From JADHUC01 sp964623055 (GTDB taxonomy: Bacteria; Planctomycetota; Planctomycetia; Pirellulales; Pirellulaceae): a DNA stretch of 64,000 nt. The notes below the pieces were generated by a model, which saw only the letters and a list, made by a program, of their open reading frames with translations, was not told the origin of the DNA and did not search any database. The translations under genes and the position numbers were made by a program. Position 1 is the stretch's first letter, and every line of letters begins with the position of its first letter. The stretch lies in the NCBI GenBank assembly GCA_964623055.1, contig CAZURK010000046.1, positions 1 through 64,000 of the forward strand. Reading direction: 5' to 3'. Of this stretch, positions 33,677 through 40,812 are shown piece after piece.

Positions 33677-35705
33677 ACCAAGCGCCGAGGCGCCAATGGT
33701 CCAAGAATCGAAACCGAGTCGGTGGCCGATCGTGGTCGCCGCAATCGCTCTGACGTATCTTGTCTGTGCGGTCTTCTTTCCCATCCTGGGTTTCGAGTTC
33801 ATCGAACTGGACGTCCCTGGCCAAGTGATCAACAACCCGCACATTCGCGGCCTGACCGCCGAAAACCTGAAACACATCCTCACTTCCCGATGTGTCACCA
33901 GCTACTACCCGGTGCGCACGTTGACCTATGCCGTCGACTATCAGCTTTGGGGTCTGAATCCAACGGGGTTCAAGCTAACCAACGGGCTGGTTCATCTGGC
34001 GAACGTCCTTCTCGTGTTCTGGCTCGCATTGCGGCTCTTCTCCCGCGCTCCCGTCTCACCCACATCAGAAACGATAACGTGGCGCGACGTGGCTATGGCC
34101 ACGTTCGCTGCGGGCATCTTTGCCGTGCACCCGGTGATCGTCGAGCCGGTGGTCTGGGTATCTGGACGGGAAGAGTTGCTGATGACACTGGGCGCGTTGG
34201 GTTGCATCCATTTTCACCTGACCGCGCGCCGGCTGCAGCAGCAGGGCGCTTGCGCCGCGAAGGTGGTGGCGTGCTATCTGGGTACTGCGTTTTGCTGTGC
34301 AGTGGCCTGTTTCAGCAATGCCGTGGGGGCGGTGATCCCGTTCCTGATCGTCGCCTGGGATCTGCTGAGCGTTCCCCCCCCAAGATTTTCAAGAGTATTA
34401 TGCGAAACGTCCGCGCTTTGGCTGGTGAGCGTCGCAACACTGGTCGTCAAGCGAGTGGGCTATACCGGCCACGCCGCGCTTCAGGAGGCAGGAGAAGTAT
34501 CAAGCTTAGTCAGAGATCTTGGGTACGGCACAGACCACTTTGTCGGCGAGGTCAGCATGTTCTCGGTCGAGCGGCTGATGCTGGTAATGGAGATGTACTG
34601 GTCGAATCTTAGGTCGCTCTTTTGGCCAAACGATCTGGCCATATCCTACGACTCGCTTATGCCCCGAAGCTTCGGAGAGACGGGCGTTATCCTGGGCGGT
34701 GTGGCGGTCGTCGCCACGTGCCTTGTCCTCTGGTTCGCCCGGAAACGCAGGACACTGCTGTTCGGACTTGTCTGGTTTGTGTTGGCACTGGGGCCCGTAG
34801 CGCAGATCATCCCGCATCACATTCACCGAGCGGACCGATTTCTGTATTTGCCGCTGATAGGACTGACGATGGCGATCGCGATCGGTCTTAGGCCGCTTGT
34901 CCGTGTTGCTCAACGCCGTAGCACGGCGGTTGGCGTCGGTGTGGCGGGAGTTCTGGGGCTCCTTCTTTTGGATGTGCTCAGCGCGAGCCAGGTCCGAAAA
35001 TGGCACAGCAATCTGACGGTGTGGGAGAACTGTGTCGGGGTCGCTCCCAACAATTTCGTCGCGCACCGTATCCTGGCCGACCACCTTGCCAAGGCGGGGG
35101 ACCACGAAGCGGCGCAGCACCACTATCGGATAGCGCTCGCCATGAACGTGCAAAACGCACGAGCGTTGGACAGTTTCGCCATCTTTCTGGCAACGGCGGA
35201 GGACCATGCGCAACGTGACTACGAATTGGCAATCCGGCTAGCGACACGAGCCTGCGAACTGAGCGACTGGCAGGATCCGAACACGATCCGCACGCTGGCC
35301 ATCGCCCACAACAACCTTGCAGACGATCTGCGCGGTCGTGGTGAGGTGGTCCAAGCGATCGAGCACTACCGTCAGGCCATCGAGAGGGATCCCGACTACG
35401 CATCGCCTGTGTTCAATCTGGCTTTGCTCTTGGCCACCTGTAGCGACCCCAAACTGCAAGACACCGACGAAGCCGTACGCCTGGCCGAACGGGCCAGCAA
35501 AATGGTCGATCCAGTTGACGCCAACCAGCTAATGATTCTGGCAATCGCCTATGCCGCGGCGGGACAATCGGATCGGGCGGCGCGCACTACCGAACAGGCG
35601 ATTCAGGCCGCCGATGCCGAGGGCGATGTCGAACGGGCCTCGGTGCTCCGCGAGCGACTGGAGATCTATCGAAGTCAGGTGCCTGAGTCGTCCGAAGACG
35701 ACTAG
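33666..35705 (+). CDS. TMTC-like multi-pass membrane protein with C-terminal TPRs, paralogue 3
   Basis: 679 residues, overlapping paralogue 2 by 11 nt, so both are probably translated from one mRNA. The first loop reads DVPGQVINNPHIRGLT, then SYYPVRTLTYAVDYQLWGLNPTGFKLTNGLVH. About ten transmembrane helices span residues 18-440, with HHIHRADRFLYLPLIGL near the end of the membrane part, followed by TPR-like helices with LALLLATCSDPKLQDTDEAV. It is most similar by eye to paralogue 4 at 51863 (shared WGLxPTGFKLTNGL, REELLMTLGALGCIHFHLTARRL). Tandem duplication is the simplest origin. Substrate unknown. Confidence 0.8.
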   Translation: MDREPSAEAPMVQESKPSRWPIVVAAIALTYLVCAVFFPILGFEFIELDVPGQVINNPHIRGLTAENLKHILTSRCVTSYYPVRTLTYAVDYQLWGLNPTGFKLTNGLVHLANVLLVFWLALRLFSRAPVSPTSETITWRDVAMATFAAGIFAVHPVIVEPVVWVSGREELLMTLGALGCIHFHLTARRLQQQGACAAKVVACYLGTAFCCAVACFSNAVGAVIPFLIVAWDLLSVPPPRFSRVLCETSALWLVSVATLVVKRVGYTGHAALQEAGEVSSLVRDLGYGTDHFVGEVSMFSVERLMLVMEMYWSNLRSLFWPNDLAISYDSLMPRSFGETGVILGGVAVVATCLVLWFARKRRTLLFGLVWFVLALGPVAQIIPHHIHRADRFLYLPLIGLTMAIAIGLRPLVRVAQRRSTAVGVGVAGVLGLLLLDVLSASQVRKWHSNLTVWENCVGVAPNNFVAHRILADHLAKAGDHEAAQHHYRIALAMNVQNARALDSFAIFLATAEDHAQRDYELAIRLATRACELSDWQDPNTIRTLAIAHNNLADDLRGRGEVVQAIEHYRQAIERDPDYASPVFNLALLLATCSDPKLQDTDEAVRLAERASKMVDPVDANQLMILAIAYAAAGQSDRAARTTEQAIQAADAEGDVERASVLRERLEIYRSQVPESSEDD

Positions 35706-36326
35706 TACAGTTTCCAATCGGCCACGCTCGCCCCCCTAAAGATGGGGCGGCCAAGCCACTGCCGTTGGCATCCGCGCGATCGACAAAACGCGCCGTCAGA
35801 CCGCGAGCCGAAGGCGACGGTTCTTTCCGACCTGAATCGCATCCCTGGGCAGCCGTCGCCATCGGCTTGCCGCTAGACGAGAAAACCACGCGTCTGGACG
35901 ACAACCGACCCTGCCTTCCTGGGGTATCCAGATGGTGTCGCCAGGGATCAGATTCGGCTTCGGCGGTCGGCTCGGCAACTGAACGCGCGAGATCTCATTA
36001 GGTGCCAGAAGAAGTGGGCAGAGAGAACGAGGCGATGAAAGGGATATATCGAGGAGACACTCCGGTTTTGGGTGAACAGGAAGCAGCCATCATTCGTATT
36101 GACACTACGGTGGGCTGTGTTACGGTGTGTACATACCAGAGTGGGTAAGCTCCGCAAAGTTGGTGAAATCCAACTCTTGCGATTGCGACCCGGCAGTCTT
36201 GCCGAAAACACGGAACTGGAAGAAAGCACCCCCCGTCAGAATCCAGGCACGGGGATTGTTGTTGGTTCTGTAATTGTTTTGATCTCTTTTCATACTTGCT
36301 GTTACACGGGGATAGGAGGTTTTCTG
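35706..36326. other. Gene-free spacer with a degenerate repeat and a possible gene relic
   Basis: About 620 bp. It contains the degenerate repeat at 35800-35879. On the minus strand at about 35890-35960 a short frame reads PGDTIWIPQEG, reminiscent of the end of LysM or polysaccharide-export (SLBB) domains but without flanking support. The open frame upstream of the DUF1559 start is probably not translated. Confidence 0.45.
35800..35879. repeat. Palindromic repeat, GGCAAGCCG family, degenerate copy
   Basis: GAGCCGAAGGCGACGG (about 35805-35820) and CCGTCGCC.TCGGCTTGC (about 35853-35870) are imperfect inverted arms with the same sequence as the copies at 31597 and 51709. It lies about 95 bp downstream of TMTC-like paralogue 3. 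Confidence 0.6.
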
Positions 36327-37316
36327 ATGAGAACACGTCGAAGAATCGGCGGCTTCACTTTGGTGGAGTTGCTGGTGGTAATCGCCATCATCGGCATCTT
36401 GGTCGCCCTGTTGCTGCCAGCCATTCAGGCCGCTCGCGAGGCGGCTCGCCGGGCCGAGTGCAATAACAATCTCAAGCAGATCGGCCTTGCGTTGCACAAC
36501 TATCACGATACGCATGGCTCGCTTCCACCGAGCTACGTGAATCGTGGCACTCAACCAATGTGGGGTTGGGGAGCGCTAATCCTGCCGCAACTCGAGCAGC
36601 AGGCCCTTTGGGAGACGTTGAACGTCAAGGCGGGAGGCCGCAGCCAGAGTAATATTCAGCGGGCAATTCGACAAAACCGTCCACCGGGAAGTGCCGCCTT
36701 GCGCGACGCGTTGCGGTCCAAACTGGACGCGTTCCTCTGCCCTTCGGATATGCAAGGCGACGCCGCCACGGGCAATCGCATCTTCAGAATTACGGACGCA
36801 CCCAGCACTCTTCGCCTTGGCAAGAGTAACTATGTGATCAGCGAATCCGTGGGGGCCTACGAAAGAAACAACCATGACGCCCACCGGCTTGACGACTTCA
36901 AAGATGGCACCAGCAACACGATGATGGTTGGCGAACGCGAGAGCGTCAAGAGTGTTGCGGCCACCTGGGTGGGACGCGTCCGCAGCACGTCGTCGGTGGG
37001 CTTCCGGGTGATCAACCCAATCAATACGTGGTGTATGTCCACTAACGGCCAAACGGTAAGTCTCGGGCGAGGGCCGTGCCGTCGGTACACGCTGACCAGT
37101 CATCATCCCGGCGGTGTGAATATCCTGTTCTGCGACGGTTCGGTGCACTTCATCGCCGAGTCGATCGAAGCCAGACAGGGTACCGACTGCGGTGACAGCA
37201 CCAATAACATGCGAAACAACATCAATTACGTGCACAAGTTCTGGCCCAGGTGCCGCGAGTTGTATCAGAAGTTGTACAACACGAGAGACGGCCAGACCGT
37301 CGCGGTGCCGAATTAG
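36327..37316 (+). CDS. DUF1559 protein with type IV pilin-like N-terminus, copy 1
   Basis: 329 residues from the ATG at 36327 with GGAGG eight nt upstream. Residues 9-45 read GFTLVELLVVIAIIGIL followed by LLPAIQAAREAARR, the prepilin cleavage/methylation motif plus the planctomycete DUF1559 helix. The body has NNLKQIGLALHNYHDTHGSLPPSY and, near the C-terminus, SHHPGGVNILFCDGSVHFI, both diagnostic. DUF1559 proteins are pseudopilin-like and hugely expanded in planctomycetes; they probably build surface or periplasmic fibres. The small lipoprotein gene 121 bp downstream is a common companion. Confidence 0.93.
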   Translation: MRTRRRIGGFTLVELLVVIAIIGILVALLLPAIQAAREAARRAECNNNLKQIGLALHNYHDTHGSLPPSYVNRGTQPMWGWGALILPQLEQQALWETLNVKAGGRSQSNIQRAIRQNRPPGSAALRDALRSKLDAFLCPSDMQGDAATGNRIFRITDAPSTLRLGKSNYVISESVGAYERNNHDAHRLDDFKDGTSNTMMVGERESVKSVAATWVGRVRSTSSVGFRVINPINTWCMSTNGQTVSLGRGPCRRYTLTSHHPGGVNILFCDGSVHFIAESIEARQGTDCGDSTNNMRNNINYVHKFWPRCRELYQKLYNTRDGQTVAVPN

Positions 37317-37437
37317 CGCCTAGCCCATTTTGGACGTTTTCACGGCCAAGGTGGCCACCAGGTTGCCTTGGCCGTTTCTCAATACCTTCACCTCAATACC
37401 CACGACACCGGTCGGGCCGGAAAAGGAGCTTTGTGGA

Positions 37438-37965
37438 ATGTTTGCTGTGAATCGAACAGTTTGGGTCTGTGCCATGGGAATCTTGATTGCCGCGACGATG
37501 GTATTCTCGGCGGGATGCGGAGGGCCTAGCTACGAGGGCGACGAGCGGGCCGCGGTCAGCGGGAAAGTCACCTTCGCCGGCAACCCGTTGCCTTACGGGA
37601 CGATTTCCTTCACATCTGCCGGGGAAGGGAGAATGGCCAGTGGGTTAATCGAGAACGGCAGCTACTCGATCCCGGAGGAACTGGGCCCTAACTTGGGGAT
37701 GTATAAGGTCGAGATCGAAGGGTACGCCGCCGCGCCCGTCGAAGGTGATGGCGAATTGGATACGGGAGAAGGCGAGGAAGGGGGCGAAGGGGGCGACGAA
37801 GCACCCGATGACAGGGACGACGATGCCGGCCTCGACGAAGACTCAATTGTTGACGGGGAAACCGAGGGTGAGTATTCCGACCAACCGATCGTCCACAAAA
37901 TGGACATTGAAGTCGACATCACCTCGAACCCGTTCACCAAGGATTTCCCACTGACCGCGGAGTAG
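37438..37965 (+). CDS. Lipoprotein with beta-sandwich domain and acidic low-complexity insert
   Basis: 175 residues from the ATG at 37438. Signal peptide 1-27 ends FSAGC, a clear lipobox. Residues about 35-95 (AVSGKVTFAGNPLPYGTISF, then YSIPEELGPNLGMYKVEIEG) look like the carboxypeptidase-regulatory-like or transthyretin-like fold common in planctomycete lipoproteins. Residues about 100-145 are almost purely Asp, Glu and Gly, which may bind calcium. It follows the DUF1559 gene on the same strand, a frequent pairing. Function unknown. Confidence 0.75.
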   Translation: MFAVNRTVWVCAMGILIAATMVFSAGCGGPSYEGDERAAVSGKVTFAGNPLPYGTISFTSAGEGRMASGLIENGSYSIPEELGPNLGMYKVEIEGYAAAPVEGDGELDTGEGEEGGEGGDEAPDDRDDDAGLDEDSIVDGETEGEYSDQPIVHKMDIEVDITSNPFTKDFPLTAE

Positions 37966-38031
37966 GGCCGGCCGTCGGGGGATTCGGCGACCGTTTTGGT
38001 CATTTGGATTCTCGGTTTTGAATTTGTTTCG

Positions 38032-38131
38032 NNNNNNNNNNNNNNNNNNNNNNNNNNNNNNNNNNNNNNNNNNNNNNNNNNNNNNNNNNNNNNNNNNNNN
38101 NNNNNNNNNNNNNNNNNNNNNNNNNNNNNNN
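38032..38131. other. Assembly gap of 100 N
   Basis: Exactly 100 undefined bases. No shared end sequence is visible on the two sides, so the true distance is unknown. The gap removes the 5' end of the GT9 gene. Confidence 0.99.
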
Positions 38132-39218
38132 TGGACGCGAGAACGTCTATTTCCTGCTGTTTGCCGAGAACCGTTTCATCCTTGATGTGATGGACGTTGT
38201 TCCCCGAGAAAACGTCATCACGATTCCTACTCGCGGCATCTGGTCCGTTTTCGTCGGCGCGTTAAGGTCTCTCAGGCAATTGCGACGCCTTCGAGCGGAC
38301 GCGGCGATCGACTGGGAGTTCTTCGCCCGTGGCTCGGCAACGCTCGCGTACCTGAGCGGCGCGCCGATACGGGTTGGTTTGCACGCGCGTCGAGACGGTG
38401 CGCCCTACCGTGGGCGTTTGATGACCCACGAACTTCGCTACGATCCGAACGAGCACACTGCCGACCTCTACGTCCGCATGGTCAATGCGATCAACGAGTG
38501 TGCTGAAACAGTAGGTCCCGTCTGCCGGACGGGACCTGAAGCGCCGACGAGCCAACCAGCCGCAGGTCCCGCTCGGCAAGCGGGACCTACTGCGGAAGGT
38601 GACGAGTTTCCGGTCTTCATGCCTACGACCGAGGAACTGGCCGAGGTCAGGCTCGGCGTCCAACGCGAAGCCCAAACAAGCGAATGCTCGCCCTTGGTGC
38701 TGCTGAACGCGAACGCTTCGGACCTGTTGCCGCTTCGACGCTGGCCATCGGAGCGTTACGTCGAATTAGCTCGGCGACTGTTAGATGGTGGATCCGATAT
38801 CCACATCGCGTTTACCGGGGCGCCCGACGAAGCGGACGTGGCCGCGGAATTGGTCCAGGCCGTGGGATCCGATCGGTGTTTCTCGATGGCAGGCAAGACC
38901 ACGCTTCGCGACTTGCTGGTCCTGTATTGCCTAGCGGATGTGCTGGTAACGAACGACAGCGGCCCCGCGCATTTCGCTGCGCTTACGCCTATCCATGTGG
39001 TCACTCTGTTCGGCCCGGAAACTCCGGCCCGCTTCGCTTCAAGAAGCCCCCGGTCCCACATCCTGTGGAAGGGCATACCATGCAGCCCTTGCGTCGACGC
39101 CTACAACAACCGGCTTTCGACATGTCGGAACAACGAGTGTATGCAGCAAATCACGGTGGACGAAGCCCTGGGGGCGGTTGCAGATTCCCTCGGAAGCCAG
39201 ACCGGACGGAGTTCGTAA
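38132..39218 (+). CDS. GT9-family heptosyltransferase (5' end lost in gap)
   Basis: About 361 residues are visible; the frame is open back to the gap (ENVYFLLFAENRFILDVMD...), so the true start is missing. GT9 enzymes (WaaF/WaaC type) transfer heptose from ADP-heptose to lipopolysaccharide core. Seen: LLNANASDLLPLRRWPSERY, DVLVTNDSGPAHFAALTPIHVVTLFGPETPARF and the cysteine-containing CSPCV...CRNNECM tail. The SGPAHFA and FGPETP blocks are family hallmarks. A tandem palindromic repeat (38511-38590) is inserted in frame in the linker between the two Rossmann halves. GmhB and HldE encoded at 27-29.5 kb make the donor sugar. Confidence 0.85.
38511..38590. repeat. Tandem palindromic repeat, GTAGGTCCCG family, inside the GT9 frame
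   Basis: Two hairpins, 38511-38537 and 38562-38590, each with arms of the type AGGTCCCG/CGGGACCT. The outer ends are also complementary. The insert keeps the reading frame. A single copy is at 43313-43338. Confidence 0.85.
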
Positions 39219-39237
39219 GCCCGGTGTTGCAGCAGAC

Positions 39238-39262
39238 GGGAGGGCGAGGCTCCCTCCGAGCC
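39238..39262. repeat. Single arm of the GGGAGGGCGA repeat
   Basis: 25 nt closely matching the left arm at 9299-9323, without a visible partner arm. Confidence 0.6.
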
Positions 39263-39349
39263 GTAGACGCGTCAACCGTCGGAAAGGAACGGCTCAGCCC
39301 TCCAGTGAGAATGGAGCGGCCAAGTGCTTTGTCAGCGCGCCTAGATTTA

Positions 39350-39431
39350 GGGTGGCCGGGGTTGGAGGGCGTAGCCCGAAACCCCGGGGCTTCCTTCGCT
39401 AACGCTCAGTCCAGCCCCGGCCACCCAACCC
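39350..39431. repeat. Palindromic repeat, GGTGGCCGGGG family, copy 2
   Basis: Shares GGGTGGCCGGGGTTGGAGGG with 27668-27687 and ends with the inverse CCCCGGCCACCC, but has a longer central part. Confidence 0.75.
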
Positions 39432-39480
39432 TGACTTTTTGCATTGACAAAGCAGTATACCGCCGCCGGTTTGAAATGTC

Positions 39481-39541
39481 CGTTGGAGTCCCGCCTTCAG
39501 GCGGAAAAGACCGGCTGAAGCCGGGACTCCAGCAACCGGCG
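39481..39541. repeat. Palindromic repeat, GGAGTCCCGCC family
   Basis: GTTGGAGTCCCG...TTCAGGC and GCTGAAGCCGGGACTCCAG form an inverted pair in the spacer upstream of the smpB 3' end. Confidence 0.6.
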
Positions 39542-39597
39542 GCGGCATAGTCTGAGAAACACGTAGACTCGGGAACTGGATCCGGCGATACCTTCCT

Positions 39598-40092
39598 TTA
39601 TCTCCGTCGCCGCATTGCTCGGTCGAGATCACGTTTGACGTCGGCCTTCTTCATTGCCTCGCGTTTATCGTGCAGCTTGCGGCCCCGGCACAGGCCCAAT
39701 TGGACTTTGGCAATGCCTCGCTCGTTGAAGTAGACCTTCAGCGGCACCAGCGTCAGCCCTTTCTCGTGTGCCTGGTTGGCGAACTTCTTGATCTGCCGTT
39801 TCTGCAGCAACAGCTTCCTGGGACGCTTCGGATCGTGGTTCCACACCGTGGCCTGCGCATATTCGGGGATATCACACCCGATCAACCACACCTCGCCGTC
39901 TCGCACGCGCCCGTAGGCCTCGTCCAGCGACATCTTGCCGGCCCGCAGGCTTTTCACCTCGCTGCCCGCAAGTACCAGTCCGCATTCAAGGGTTTCGAGA
40001 ACCTCGAACTTGTGCCGTGCTTTACGGTTCTCGGCCAGCAGACGGTATCGGGTTTGGGACGATTTGTCGGCTTTCTTCTTGCGTTTTGCCAT
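39598..40092 (-). CDS. smpB: SsrA-binding protein SmpB
   Basis: 164 residues. SmpB binds tmRNA and delivers it to ribosomes stalled on mRNAs lacking a stop codon. Seen: NRKARHKFEVLETLECGLVLAGSEVKSLR (about 22-50), the family core GEVWLIGCDIPEYAQA, RKLLLQKRQIKK and the basic C-terminal tail GRKLHDKREAMKKADVKRDLDRAMRRRR. Length is typical. It is convergent with the GT9 gene and divergent from rpsO. The tmRNA gene itself is not seen in the window. Confidence 0.96.
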   Translation of the reverse strand: MAKRKKKADKSSQTRYRLLAENRKARHKFEVLETLECGLVLAGSEVKSLRAGKMSLDEAYGRVRDGEVWLIGCDIPEYAQATVWNHDPKRPRKLLLQKRQIKKFANQAHEKGLTLVPLKVYFNERGIAKVQLGLCRGRKLHDKREAMKKADVKRDLDRAMRRRR

Positions 40093-40352
40093 TTTGGGGG
40101 TCCAAGCTAGGAGGCATCCATGAGTTTACACAAGTTCCACAGATTCTCTACGGTCGTAAATACGTATTTGCGGTTGCAAAAACTCCCAGTGCCGCTAAAT
40201 TGGTTTGCTTACGATAGTGGGAAATAGTATGTAGTGTGTTGGAACCGCCGCCAGCCGCGCCATTGTCGGCTCGTGGCACGATGTAGGAGATTTGGGGCGA
40301 CGAGGTTGAGCTTGGGCGGAGCTCGCCAAGGCTAAGGGAATTACGGTAGCAA

Positions 40353-40622
40353 ATGACAATCACGAAAGAGCGGAAACAGGAATTAATCCAGGAATTCAAG
40401 AAGGACGAGAAGGATACCGGGTCTCCGGAAGTGCAGATTGCGATCCTGACCACGCGGGTTAATAACCTGACCGAACACATGCGAGTGCACAAGAAGGACT
40501 ATGCCACAAGGCGTGGTCTGTTGGCGCTGGTTAGTCGCCGGCGACGGCTGTTGGATTATCTCAGACGAGTCAATCCCCAGCGTTATCTCGACATCATCGG
40601 GCGGCTTGGCATTCGGAAATAA
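40353..40622 (+). CDS. rpsO: 30S ribosomal protein S15
   Basis: 89 residues, the normal size. S15 binds 16S rRNA early in small-subunit assembly. MTITKERKQELIQEFKKDEKDTGSPEVQIAILTTRVNNLTEHM and the C-terminal RRRLLDYLRRVNPQRYLDIIGRLGIRK are unmistakable. As in most bacteria it precedes pnp, here by 190 bp. The 260-bp region before it may carry the autoregulatory S15 leader, but I could not draw a convincing structure. Confidence 0.97.
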   Translation: MTITKERKQELIQEFKKDEKDTGSPEVQIAILTTRVNNLTEHMRVHKKDYATRRGLLALVSRRRRLLDYLRRVNPQRYLDIIGRLGIRK

Positions 40623-40812
40623 TTGCCGCTTGCTGTCTGCTATCGCCTTTCCGGCGCATCATTTGCCAGAGTCCGCGCCGGAAGTCTTGGCTGCCGACTT
40701 CGCTTTTCTTCTCATGTAGCGATCGGGCAAGTTGCGTTTCGCGCCGCGCCCGTTTCATTCTCGTCGCAGGGTGTTTTGTCACAGTCACATGTAGTAGGTA
40801 GGGAAGTAGCCA

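Larger units (their letters stand above)
39219..39597. other. Spacer made largely of repeats
   Basis: The 379 bp between the GT9 stop and smpB hold three repeat elements (39238-39262, 39350-39431, 39481-39541). No gene is seen. Confidence 0.6.

Noticed and set aside
40093..40352. S15 autoregulatory leader upstream of rpsO
   Set aside because: The position is right, but I could not trace a convincing pseudoknot or three-way junction by eye, so it is not claimed.
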